A DNA stretch of 37,317 bases from Actinomycetota bacterium. Its GTDB lineage: Bacteria; Actinomycetota; Thermoleophilia; Miltoncostaeales; Miltoncostaeaceae. Shown here one piece after another: positions 8,029 to 15,588 of the stretch. A program made the translations under genes and the position numbers. The stretch is from assembly GCA_005800465.1 (NCBI GenBank), contig SYFI01000030.1, forward strand, positions 1-37,317. The letters are read 5' to 3'. The notes beneath the pieces were generated by a model. It was not told the DNA's origin and made no database searches. It worked only from the letters and a program-made list of their open reading frames with translations. How positions within the stretch are numbered: the stretch's first letter is position 1; each line of letters opens with the position of its first letter.

Positions 8029-8054
8029 CCACAACCCTTCACAGACTTCTCACA
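8029..8054 (-). promoter_or_regulatory. Direct-repeat regulatory box upstream of protease 1
   Basis: On the minus strand this reads TGTGAGAA, 4 nt, GTGAA, 4 nt, TGTGG. TGTGA recurs with an 11-bp step, one turn of the helix, as in response-regulator (PhoB/PhoP-type) sites. Its first base is 66 bp from the first base of the -10 box, exactly as at protease 2. Confidence 0.5.
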
Positions 8055-8077
8055 AACCGGGGAGAGCGGTACGAGGT

Positions 8078-11014
8078 CTAGCGGGGGGCGCGCACCATGT
8101 TCGACGCCTGTGATGTGCCCTGGGTAGTGACCATCTTTACCGTGATCTTCGCGCCCTTTCGCACCTTGCGCCTGATCGTGGGCGTGTGCGATGCCGTGGT
8201 CAGCACAAGCTTGCCGTTGACGAACACCCTGATCTTCGCGCCCTTGGGGGCGGTCACCACAATTCGCAGGCCCTTCTTTGTGCGCTTAAGCGACTTGATG
8301 CGGGGGACCTGCAGTGCGGTGACTCCGTTAATCGACTGGCTGTTCTTTTGGGCTGCTGGCATGGGCACCGATGAGGCCGCGGCAAACAGGAGAAGGTTCG
8401 GGGAACCGCCACCCGGGTTGCTCACGACGCCGGGAGTTGCTCCGTCGATGATCCCTTGCCTCACCTGCGCAGGAGTCGCGCCGGGCACGCCCGACAGCAG
8501 CAGGGCAGCCACCCCGGCCGCATGCGGTGCGGCCATCGATGTTCCCGACAGCACCTCGGTTGCCTTGGGATCGCTGCTCCAGGCCGACTCGATGTCCACG
8601 CCTGGGGCAAACACGGTCACGCAAGGGCCGTAGTCAGAGAACGGGGCACGGTCGTCCTGAACATCGGTTGCGCCCACCGAGATGGCGGTTGGAGCGGATG
8701 CGGGCGACATCGTGCATGCGTCGGTGTTGCTGTTTCCAGCGGCCACAGCCATGGTGATGCCATCTGCGGTGGCGGTATCAACGGCACGGTTGAGCGCCGA
8801 TGACGACGGCGTTCCCATGCTCAAGTTGGCGACGGCCGGCGTGCCGGCCACGTGGTTGCTCACCATCCAGTTGATACCCGCGATGACGTCGGACACCGAT
8901 CCGTCGCCGGTGCACCCGAGCACCCGTACGGGTACAACGCGCGCCATGGGCGCCACGCCGTAGTGCCCGCCCGCGATGCTGCCGGCCACGTGCGTGCCGT
9001 GCCCGTTGCAGTCCTCGGTGCCGCTCCCGTCGCCCACGCCATCCAGACCGCCGAGCACACGCCCACCGAACTCCTCATGACTTGCCAGCACGCCGGTGTC
9101 GATGACGTACGCGGTCACGCCGGTGCCGTCAAGTGGCACCGCATACCGGTTGTCGAGGGTTTTCCCGCGCTGGTCCAGGCGGTCAATCCCCCAGTCAAAT
9201 GCCTCGCGGTTCTGCGGCAGACCGGGCCCGGTGACAGGCGCCTGAGTTGAAGGGTCGGTGGTTCCCGGTCCGGTGGGTGCCGGGCCGGGTGCCGGGTCGG
9301 TGGGCAGCGGGGTGATGGGCATGGCGGGCGTCACTGGGGCGCTGGCGGCGGATGCGCTGCCCTGGCCCACGGCATTGGTGGCGCGCACGGTAAACGTGTA
9401 CGCCACCCCATTGGTGAGGCCGGTGATGCCGCAGGTGGTGAGCGCGGTGGTGCAGGTGGTGCGGGGGTTGCCGCCCGATGCCACTGCGGTGTAGTCGGTG
9501 ATGTCAGACCCACCGTTTGAGGTGGGTGCGACCCACAACACCGTGGCGGCACCGTCGCGCGCGATTGCGGTGACGCTCTTCGGGGCGCCAGGCGCGGTGG
9601 GCATGACGAACCCCGATGACGCACCAGACCACTGTGAGGCGCCCTGCGTATTGGTGGCCATCGCCCTGCAGGTATATGTGGCCCCCGGGGTGAGGCTCAC
9701 GATCGGTACCGACGTGTCGGTTGATGTACCGGTGCGTGTGATGCCGCCAGTACTCGACGAGCACGACACGGTGTAGGAGAGGATTGCCGATCCGCCGTCA
9801 GACACCGGGGGGGTCACCGACACGGTCACGGAGGTGCCATTGGGCGCCCCGGCACCGACAGCCAGCGGTGGATCCGGCGCCGTGATGGGTGCCACCGAAA
9901 CAAAGTTCCACCCCAGCGCCACCGATCCGGTCGCCCCATTCGCCCCATCGATGGCGATGCGGTAGGTGGTGTTGGGCGTCACGGTGAACGACATGCCTCT
10001 GCGGGTGCTGCCGAGCGGTGTGGTGTCCGTGGCCAGCACTGGGGTAAGCGCACTTACCGCGGTGCCGGTGTACGCGCCCAGCAGCGTGGCGAACGAACTG
10101 CCGGTGGTGAACAGCGACACCACACCGTGATCGAGTGCGGTCCACGAGTACCACACCGATGCGGCGCCACTGCCGCCGTGGGTCGGCTCTCCGGACTCGC
10201 GACTTGCGAAGGCAGTCGATCCCGCCACGCTGCCCTGAGACCCGGTAATGGCCGTGGCCTGGTCGAAGGTATCGTTCACGGGGGCGGTGGGCGTGAGCAG
10301 CCAGTTGAGTTTCGTGTTACCGCTGGTTCGCCGGTATCCGTCAATGACGATGCGGTATGTCGTGCCTGCGGTCACGTTGACGCTCACGGAACTGGTGAGC
10401 CCGGTACCGAAGTCGTCGTTGGCGCCACCGGGCAGCACGGTGAGTGCTCTCACGGCCGACCCCGTGTAGATGGCGAGCATCGTGTCGTAGTTACTGCCCA
10501 CGGTGGACAGCGACAACGTGCCCGTGTCGGTGGCGGTCCACGAATACCAGATGGAAGACCCGTTGTTACCCCAAACCGACAGCGGCCTGGGCTCGCCGGT
10601 CTCGCGCGTGGCGCTGCGCGTGGTGCCGGTGATGTTGCCGCTTGCCCCGGCAATGCCAGTGGCTGAGGCGAACGAATCGTTGCCCGGCGCAGCGTTGATG
10701 CTCACATGCTGGTCGGGCTCTACGCTGATAACCGACGGGTCGTTACGCAGCCGGGTGATGTCGGCTGGATCCAGGCTGGCCGCGAAGCCATCGATGGCGG
10801 CGGTGTAGACGTCGGTGACCTCGTTGCCGCGCATGGCCTCAGTGACGGCCTTCGCGTTGGCGTTGGCCGTGGGTTTGAGCACCACGATCTGCGGCGTGGG
10901 ATCGGTGGTGGCACCCGATGCCACGCCCGCCGCCAGGCCCATCGCAACGATCGCCGCTCCACCCAGAAGAAGGGCACGGGACAATCCATGAGATGAGGAG
11001 GCACCGAGACGCAT
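8078..11014 (-). CDS. Secreted subtilisin-like serine protease with FN3 domains, 978 aa
   Basis: This S8-family protease is paralogous to its downstream neighbour. The order is: signal peptide (about 1-34), I9-like propeptide (about 41-107), two beta-rich repeats with ATRETGEP and SRESGEP (110-242 and 245-372), two fibronectin type III domains (about 378-472 and 473-565), a Pro-rich linker, then the catalytic domain from about 600. The triad is D639 (VIDTG), H675 (NGHGTHVAG) and S826 (SGTSMAAPH). A short basic C-terminal beta domain ends it. The FN3 pair is the main difference from the 830-residue copy. It is probably extracellular, acting on environmental protein. Start ATG 11014 lies 9 nt from a TAGCCT -10 box, giving a very short leader. 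Confidence 0.92.
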   Translation of the reverse strand: MRLGASSSHGLSRALLLGGAAIVAMGLAAGVASGATTDPTPQIVVLKPTANANAKAVTEAMRGNEVTDVYTAAIDGFAASLDPADITRLRNDPSVISVEPDQHVSINAAPGNDSFASATGIAGASGNITGTTRSATRETGEPRPLSVWGNNGSSIWYSWTATDTGTLSLSTVGSNYDTMLAIYTGSAVRALTVLPGGANDDFGTGLTSSVSVNVTAGTTYRIVIDGYRRTSGNTKLNWLLTPTAPVNDTFDQATAITGSQGSVAGSTAFASRESGEPTHGGSGAASVWYSWTALDHGVVSLFTTGSSFATLLGAYTGTAVSALTPVLATDTTPLGSTRRGMSFTVTPNTTYRIAIDGANGATGSVALGWNFVSVAPITAPDPPLAVGAGAPNGTSVTVSVTPPVSDGGSAILSYTVSCSSSTGGITRTGTSTDTSVPIVSLTPGATYTCRAMATNTQGASQWSGASSGFVMPTAPGAPKSVTAIARDGAATVLWVAPTSNGGSDITDYTAVASGGNPRTTCTTALTTCGITGLTNGVAYTFTVRATNAVGQGSASAASAPVTPAMPITPLPTDPAPGPAPTGPGTTDPSTQAPVTGPGLPQNREAFDWGIDRLDQRGKTLDNRYAVPLDGTGVTAYVIDTGVLASHEEFGGRVLGGLDGVGDGSGTEDCNGHGTHVAGSIAGGHYGVAPMARVVPVRVLGCTGDGSVSDVIAGINWMVSNHVAGTPAVANLSMGTPSSSALNRAVDTATADGITMAVAAGNSNTDACTMSPASAPTAISVGATDVQDDRAPFSDYGPCVTVFAPGVDIESAWSSDPKATEVLSGTSMAAPHAAGVAALLLSGVPGATPAQVRQGIIDGATPGVVSNPGGGSPNLLLFAAASSVPMPAAQKNSQSINGVTALQVPRIKSLKRTKKGLRIVVTAPKGAKIRVFVNGKLVLTTASHTPTIRRKVRKGAKITVKMVTTQGTSQASNMVRAPR

Positions 11015-11023
11015 GGTGCATAC

Positions 11024-11029
11024 AGGCTA
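11024..11029 (-). promoter_or_regulatory. -10 box TAGCCT of protease 2
   Basis: On the minus strand TAGCCT is followed by 9 nt and ATG 11014. It is identical in sequence to the protease 1 box. Confidence 0.5.
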
Positions 11030-11072
11030 GGCGGGTTCCCTCTTCGAAAAGTCGATCTCGGGTGTATCAAGG

Positions 11073-11095
11073 CCACAGTTCACGTTTTTCTCACA
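11073..11095 (-). promoter_or_regulatory. Direct-repeat regulatory box upstream of protease 2
   Basis: The minus strand reads TGTGAGAA, 4 nt, GTGAA, 1 nt, TGTGG. It matches the protease 1 box, with the same 66-bp distance to the -10 box, although the intervening bases differ. It lies only 14 bp from the divergent yaaA -10 box and could affect that gene too. Confidence 0.5.
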
Positions 11096-11108
11096 CTTTG
11101 GCGGCCGG

Positions 11109-11114
11109 TAGCCT
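11109..11114 (+). promoter_or_regulatory. -10 box TAGCCT, leaderless promoter of yaaA
   Basis: TAGCCT is followed by 6 nt and GTG 11121. There is no Shine-Dalgarno sequence. Confidence 0.5.
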
Positions 11115-11120
11115 CATTGC

Positions 11121-11903
11121 GTGCCTCCAGCGCCTCCCGTCATCCTGCTTCCGCCATCCGAGGGCAAGGCCCCCGGTGGCGACGGACCCATGGCTGCCAT
11201 CGATACCGGCGCCTTCCCGGAATTGGCCGGTGAGCGTGCCCGCGTGCGTGACGCCGTGCGAACCGTGCTTCGCAGCAGGGTGGCAGCAGAGAAGCTGCTC
11301 GGGGTGCGTGGTGCTCATCTCGATCGCGCCCTCGCAGAGTGGGCTGGCCTGGACACTGCCCCCACGCTGCCAGCGGCGTACCGGTACTCGGGCGTGGTGT
11401 GGGGTGCCGTGGGAGTGGACGACATGCCCGCCGCCGTACGCCGTCGTCTGATGGCCCGGGTGCTGGTTCCGTCGGGCCTGTGGGGCGTGGTGTCGGCTGC
11501 CGATCCCATCCCGGCCTATCGGCTCAAAATGGGTGCACGTGTGGCACCCATCGGGCTTCTTTCAGCCTTTTGGAAGCCGCGCGCGAGCCTGGTCGTCGCG
11601 GCCCGGGCACGCCGGGGCGCGGTCATCGATCTGCTGCCCATCGAGCACGCGGCCGCATTCGACTTCGCGCAGTTCCGGCCGGGCGCGAGGGTGCGGGTGG
11701 ACATCGTGGACGACACCCCTGGCGGCCAGCGGTCGGTGGGGCACGCGGGGAAGTCGCTGAAAGGTGCGCTGGCCCGGGCAATTGTGATCGAGGACGCCCG
11801 TACGGCAGCCGATGTGGCCGACCTTCGGGTGGAGGGCCTCGAACCCGGACGCCTGGAAGACGACGGCAGCACCGTTGTCTTCAGGCGTCGGGTCCACGGC
11901 TGA
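11121..11903 (+). CDS. yaaA: YaaA-family peroxide stress protein
   Basis: The 260-residue product begins VILLPPSEGKAPGGDG, the signature of the YaaA (DUF328) family, and has the later blocks YSGVVWGAVG, VPSGLWGVV and KMGARV typical of it. E. coli YaaA binds DNA and lowers free iron and oxidative damage during peroxide stress; by family precedent this protein may act similarly. Length is normal. GTG 11121 is chosen because it directly follows a leaderless -10 box. It is divergent from protease 2 and convergent with carD: its TGA ends at 11903 and the carD stop begins at 11904, so the two genes abut with no spacer. Confidence 0.88.
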   Translation: MPPAPPVILLPPSEGKAPGGDGPMAAIDTGAFPELAGERARVRDAVRTVLRSRVAAEKLLGVRGAHLDRALAEWAGLDTAPTLPAAYRYSGVVWGAVGVDDMPAAVRRRLMARVLVPSGLWGVVSAADPIPAYRLKMGARVAPIGLLSAFWKPRASLVVAARARRGAVIDLLPIEHAAAFDFAQFRPGARVRVDIVDDTPGGQRSVGHAGKSLKGALARAIVIEDARTAADVADLRVEGLEPGRLEDDGSTVVFRRRVHG

Positions 11904-13013
11904 CTACTTCTTCTTCGGCGCAGCCTTTGCAGCGGGCTTGGCAGCAGGCTTCTTCGCGGTCGCCTTCGCTGCAGTCTTGGCCGGTGCCTTTGCAGCAGCG
12001 TTGACCGGCGCCTTCGCAGCCGGCTTGGCAGCAGCCTTCTTGGCAGCAGGCTTGGCCGTTGCCTTTCCAGCAGCGTTGACCGGCGCCTTCACAGCCGGCT
12101 TGGCAGCAGCCTTCTTGGCGGCAGGCTTGGCAGCAGCCGGCTTGGCAGCAGCCTTCTTGGCAGCAGCCTTGGCAGCCGGCTTGGCAGCAGCCTTGGCAGC
12201 CGGCTTGGCAGCGGGCGTCGCAGCAGCCTTCTTGGCGGCAGGCTTGGCAGCGGGCGTCGCAGCAGCCTTGACCGGGGCCTTCGCAGCCGGCTTGGGAGCG
12301 GCCTTTGCAGCCTTCTCTTCAGTGGCTTTCGCAGCAGCCTTCTGCAGGGCAGCCTTGGCCATGGTGGCCGCCGACGGTGGGGTTGACGACAGCGGCGGGC
12401 GCACGGCCGGGCGCATACCGGTGCGGCTCTGCTGGGCGGCAGCGGCACGGGCGGCGGCCGCGGCCTTCGGGTCGGCCTTGGGCGGCGGCTTGGGTGCCAC
12501 ACGCTTGCTGCTCGGCTTGTGCTTAATAACCAGCCTGCCGGCAAGGGCGTCGTCGATCAGCTGGCCGGCGCCCTCCTCGTCCACGCGGCGGGCGTACATC
12601 AGCTCACTCACCAACACGCGACGGGCGCGCTCAAGCATCTGCATCTCACCGGGCGACAGGCGGGCGTCCTGCTGACGGCGCTCGAGGTTGCGCACCACCT
12701 CCGCCAACTCCAGGATGTCGCCGCTTCGCAGCTTCTCCTGGTTGCGCTTGAACCGCTGGTTCCACTGCGCGGGCATCTCGCTGCCCTCGGCAGCGAGCAC
12801 CGACAGCACCTCAGACACCGCACGCTCATTGATAACCGGGCGCAGGCCGGCGGTCTCGGCGTTCTCGGACGGCACCATCACGATCATCGGCGGCTGCAGG
12901 ATCTCAATCGTCAAATACTCGCGCCGCTCACCACGGATCTCGTGAAACTCCTTGGCCAGAACGGTTCCCGCACCGTGGTGCGGGTAGACGACCTTGTCCC
13001 CAACCTCGAACAT
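11904..13013 (-). CDS. carD: CarD-family transcription regulator with a histone-H1-like tail
   Basis: Residues 1-160 form a CarD/CdnL protein. MFEVGDKVVYPHHGAGTV opens the RNA-polymerase-interacting (Tudor-like) domain, and about 75-160 is the helical DNA-binding part. CarD stabilises open complexes at promoters, notably of rRNA genes. Family members in actinobacteria usually stop near 160 residues. Here about 200 more follow: a basic linker (163-215) and then repeated A-A-K-P-A-A-K-K blocks ending in KKK, similar to the tails of histone H1 and mycobacterial HU. Both parts lie in one uninterrupted frame. GAGGAG at 13019-13024 is a good Shine-Dalgarno sequence 5 nt before ATG 13013, so this mRNA is leadered, unlike many neighbours. 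The tail probably binds DNA non-specifically. Confidence 0.93.
   Translation of the reverse strand: MFEVGDKVVYPHHGAGTVLAKEFHEIRGERREYLTIEILQPPMIVMVPSENAETAGLRPVINERAVSEVLSVLAAEGSEMPAQWNQRFKRNQEKLRSGDILELAEVVRNLERRQQDARLSPGEMQMLERARRVLVSELMYARRVDEEGAGQLIDDALAGRLVIKHKPSSKRVAPKPPPKADPKAAAAARAAAAQQSRTGMRPAVRPPLSSTPPSAATMAKAALQKAAAKATEEKAAKAAPKPAAKAPVKAAATPAAKPAAKKAAATPAAKPAAKAAAKPAAKAAAKKAAAKPAAAKPAAKKAAAKPAVKAPVNAAGKATAKPAAKKAAAKPAAKAPVNAAAKAPAKTAAKATAKKPAAKPAAKAAPKKK
11907..12350. repeat. Imperfect tandem repeats encoding the Lys/Ala/Pro tail
   Basis: The plus strand shows repeated blocks such as GCAGCAGCCTTCTTGGCAGC and CAGCCGGCTTGGCAGCAG. They encode the A/K/P tail of the CarD protein and are likely to vary in copy number between strains by slippage. 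Confidence 0.75.
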
Positions 13014-13165
13014 TCAATCTCCTCGTGCAATCAGATCGCGCCTCGGGCGGCGGACTCATTCACGCGCTCCGGTCGGACCCTCTGGGAGATCCGGTGCGCC
13101 GTCAAGTGTCCCCACATGGTACCGCCTGCCCGGGCGGCCCTTTCGATGCGGGGATCTGGTGCTGG

Positions 13166-13372
13166 CTACCAGTTGGCGGGCCAGCGCTCCAGCGAGTCCT
13201 TGTGCCGCCGCTCGCGCTCGCGTCGCGTGATCTCCTCGGGGTCAGCGGCTGCCTTCTTGGCATTCCGCAGCGCCTCGATCATGTCGTAGCGGCGTTGTTC
13301 CTTGTCCTTCGCGTCCTGCGCGGCCTTACGCTTGGCGCGGGCGAGGGTGCTGTCATGGTGAGCTCCGAACAC
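13166..13372 (-). CDS. Small basic charged protein, 68 aa
   Basis: I do not recognise this protein. From GTG 13372 it reads MFGAHHDSTLARAKRKAAQD and is then almost entirely charged and helical (KDKEQRRYDMIEALRNAKKA), ending in RHKDSLERWPANW. It could form a coiled coil or bind nucleic acid. A TACTCT box (13386-13381 on the minus strand) lies 8 nt upstream of the start, fitting the near-leaderless promoters seen here. It sits between carD and uppP with space on both sides, so it is probably transcribed alone. Confidence 0.6.
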   Translation of the reverse strand: MFGAHHDSTLARAKRKAAQDAKDKEQRRYDMIEALRNAKKAAADPEEITRRERERRHKDSLERWPANW

Positions 13373-13415
13373 GACTCCGCAGAGTAGCGCGATCTGAGGA
13401 TCGTGCCTACGCTGA

Positions 13416-14240
13416 TCAACTGATTACGCCCGATCCGGCGAGAATTAGGACGATCAGCCCCAGTGCCACGCGGTACACCACGAAGATGTAGAGGCTGTGC
13501 TTGGTGAGCCATTTGAGCAGGAATGCAATGGAGGCATAGCCCACGATGAACGACACGACGGTGCCCACCAGCACCGCTCCGACACCCGCGTCCATCGACC
13601 CCGAACCGCCAAGCTCCTTGGCCAGTTCGTACAGGCCCGACAACACGATGGCAGGGATGGAGAGCAGAAATGAGAACCGGGCGGCTGCCTCGCGGTCAAA
13701 GCCCATCACGAGGCCAGCGGTGATTGTGGCGCCTGAGCGGGACACCCCGGGGATGAGCGCCAGCGCCTGGGCCAGGCCCACCACGATGGCGTCCTTGCGG
13801 GTTACCGATTCCACCGGGCGCCTCTTCGATCCCAGCGCATCGGCTGCGCCAAGCAGCAGGCCGAGCACGATGAGCGTGATGCCCATCAGGTACAGGCTGC
13901 GGGCACCGGTCTCGATCTGGTGCCGGAACAGAAATCCGATGATGCCGATAGGGATGGTGCCGATGATCAGATACCAGCCCATGCGCGCGTTCAGATCTGA
14001 GCGCAGGCGCGGGCGGGTGAGGCTCCTGAACCACGTGGTCACCACGTTCCACAGATCGCGCCGGAAGTAGATGACCACCGCAGCCATGGTGCCCAGCTGG
14101 ATGATGGCGGTGAACTCGGCGCCAGGATCGGACCAGCCGAAGAACGCTGGGACGATGCGCAGGTGGGCGGAACTGGAAATGGGAAGGAACTCGGTGAGCC
14201 CCTGCACGATTCCAAGCACGATTGACTGAAGGAGTGACAT
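13416..14240 (-). CDS. uppP: Undecaprenyl-diphosphate phosphatase
   Basis: UppP (BacA) removes a phosphate from undecaprenyl diphosphate to regenerate the lipid carrier for peptidoglycan synthesis, and its overexpression gives bacitracin resistance. The 274-residue protein has both family signatures: GLTEFLPISSSAHL near residue 14, with the conserved glutamate and serines, and IPGVSRSGATI near 165, with the catalytic arginine. About eight membrane segments are visible, and the length is normal. The start ATG 14240 is 9 nt from a TAGGGT box on the minus strand (14255-14250). It appears to be a single-gene unit. Confidence 0.96.
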   Translation of the reverse strand: MSLLQSIVLGIVQGLTEFLPISSSAHLRIVPAFFGWSDPGAEFTAIIQLGTMAAVVIYFRRDLWNVVTTWFRSLTRPRLRSDLNARMGWYLIIGTIPIGIIGFLFRHQIETGARSLYLMGITLIVLGLLLGAADALGSKRRPVESVTRKDAIVVGLAQALALIPGVSRSGATITAGLVMGFDREAAARFSFLLSIPAIVLSGLYELAKELGGSGSMDAGVGAVLVGTVVSFIVGYASIAFLLKWLTKHSLYIFVVYRVALGLIVLILAGSGVIS

Positions 14241-14307
14241 CGGGACGGCACCCTACCCGGCGTGACGGGTGCACCCAGCCGCCGCCGCGGCCGCGATCAG
14301 GCCGTTA

Positions 14308-14739
14308 TCAGCCCTTGGGAATGCGCGCCAGCAACACGTCGCAGGCGGCATGCCGCGACAGGTGCAGCGCAAATGATCCGAGCAGCAGGCGCTCAATCTT
14401 GCCGCGTTCGGCTCCGGCTACCACCAGGTCAACGCCGTGCTCCTCGGCCCACAGGCACACGGCATCAGGCGGATGCCCCTGCAGCACGACCGGCTCTGCG
14501 CCCGGCACCCCGGCCACGGCCTCGGTGAGCCACTCGAGCGCGGCGCCCTGCATCACCTCGGGGTCCGGGATAAACACCCCGCCCTCCCCCATGTAGGGAG
14601 GTGGCATGGAAATGCTGGTCACATGCAGCACGGAGAGGCGTGCGCCCGTGAGCGCGGCGATGCGCGATGCCTCACCAAGGGCCCTCTGCGACCCCGGGCT
14701 GTCCTCAATTGCCACGGCGATGTGCTGGTAACTGTCCAT
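14308..14739 (-). CDS. Universal stress protein (UspA family)
   Basis: The 143-residue protein starts MDSYQHIAVAIEDSPGSQRA, with the first strand and helix of the Usp fold. It ends near GAERGKIERLLLGSFALHLSRHAACDVLLAR, which contains the G-x(2)-G-x(9)-G-(S/T)-like nucleotide-binding pattern (GAERGKIERLLLGS), so ATP binding is likely. The open frame extends upstream of ATG 14739, but a TACGAT -10 box ending 6 nt before this ATG fixes the start. It is divergent from the HAD phosphatase gene, with only 45 bp between start codons. Confidence 0.9.
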   Translation of the reverse strand: MDSYQHIAVAIEDSPGSQRALGEASRIAALTGARLSVLHVTSISMPPPYMGEGGVFIPDPEVMQGAALEWLTEAVAGVPGAEPVVLQGHPPDAVCLWAEEHGVDLVVAGAERGKIERLLLGSFALHLSRHAACDVLLARIPKG

Positions 14740-14745
14740 ACGGCA

Positions 14746-14778
14746 ATCGTAGGGTGTGCAACCGGGCGGCGGTAGGAT
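14746..14778. promoter_or_regulatory. Divergent pair of leaderless promoters
   Basis: TACGAT (minus strand, 14751-14746) precedes the Usp ATG by 6 nt, and TAGGAT (plus strand, 14773-14778) precedes the HAD GTG by 6 nt. The two -10 boxes are 21 bp apart, so each promoter's -35 region falls in or next to the other, and the two genes may compete for polymerase. Confidence 0.5.
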
Positions 14779-14784
14779 CGGCAC

Positions 14785-15588
14785 GTGACGGATCTCGCAC
14801 CCCTTGCAGAGCGCTACGACGGACTCATCCTCGATCTGGATGGCTGCCTGTGGGTGGGTGACCGCCCCGTTGGCGGTGCCGCGGCCGCAGTGGATGCGTG
14901 GCGGGCATCTGGCCGCCCACTGGTGTTTCTCACCAACGACCCGCGGTCGGCGCCCGACGAAGTGGTGCAGCGACTGTGGGCCCATGGCGTGCGTGCATCG
15001 CTTGACGAGGTGGTGACCTCCGGCGTGGTGATGCAGGAGTACCTGGCCGAACGCTTTGCCGGTTGCACGGCGGTGGTGGTGGGAAGCCAGGCCATGGTGC
15101 GACATGTGCGGCTTGCGGGGCTTCGCGTCATCGCCGATGTGTCGCTCGTTCCGGATGCCGATGTGGTGGTGCTGGCCAGCCATCCCGGCCTTGCCGACCC
15201 CGAACTCACGTGGGCGGTGCGTGCTGCCTATGCCGGTGCCGCGGTGGTGGCGACCGGTCGCGACCCGGTCGTGCCGTCGGATGCCGGGGTGATCCCCGGA
15301 ACCGGTGGTGTGGTTGCGTATGTGGAGTACTGCTCAGGTGCCGAGGCCGTGGCGGTGGGTAAGCCGGGCGCCCATGCCTGGCGAATTGCCCGTGAGCGCC
15401 TCGGGGTGGACGGCCCGGTGCTGGCGGTGGGCGATCGGCTGGACAGCGACATCGGAGGCGCGGCGGCCGCGGGCATTGATGGTGCCCTGGTGCTCACCGG
15501 GGTGAGCGATACCGCAGATGTACAGGCATGGGATGGTGCCCAGCCAGTGGCGGTGGCCGCCGATCTGGGCGCCCTGCTTCTGGCCTAG
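14785..15588 (+). CDS. HAD-superfamily (NagD-like, IIA) phosphatase
   Basis: A 267-residue HAD hydrolase of the NagD/phosphoglycolate-phosphatase type. Motif I is LILDLDGCLW with D17 and D19; motif II is FLTND near T50; motif III lysine lies in VGKPGAHAW; and motif IV is VGDRLDSDIGG. The cap between motifs II and III is the long C2 type. These enzymes remove phosphate from small sugar or glycolate phosphates; the substrate is not predictable here. GTG 14785 is supported by a leaderless -10 box. Its stop codon shares the palindrome CTAG with the stop of the convergent fusion gene (15585-15588). Confidence 0.9.
   Translation: MTDLAPLAERYDGLILDLDGCLWVGDRPVGGAAAAVDAWRASGRPLVFLTNDPRSAPDEVVQRLWAHGVRASLDEVVTSGVVMQEYLAERFAGCTAVVVGSQAMVRHVRLAGLRVIADVSLVPDADVVVLASHPGLADPELTWAVRAAYAGAAVVATGRDPVVPSDAGVIPGTGGVVAYVEYCSGAEAVAVGKPGAHAWRIARERLGVDGPVLAVGDRLDSDIGGAAAAGIDGALVLTGVSDTADVQAWDGAQPVAVAADLGALLLA

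Noticed and set aside
11904..12350. Non-coding satellite repeat
   Set aside because: The repeats stay in frame with the CarD domain and encode a plausible basic tail ending at a stop codon that abuts yaaA.
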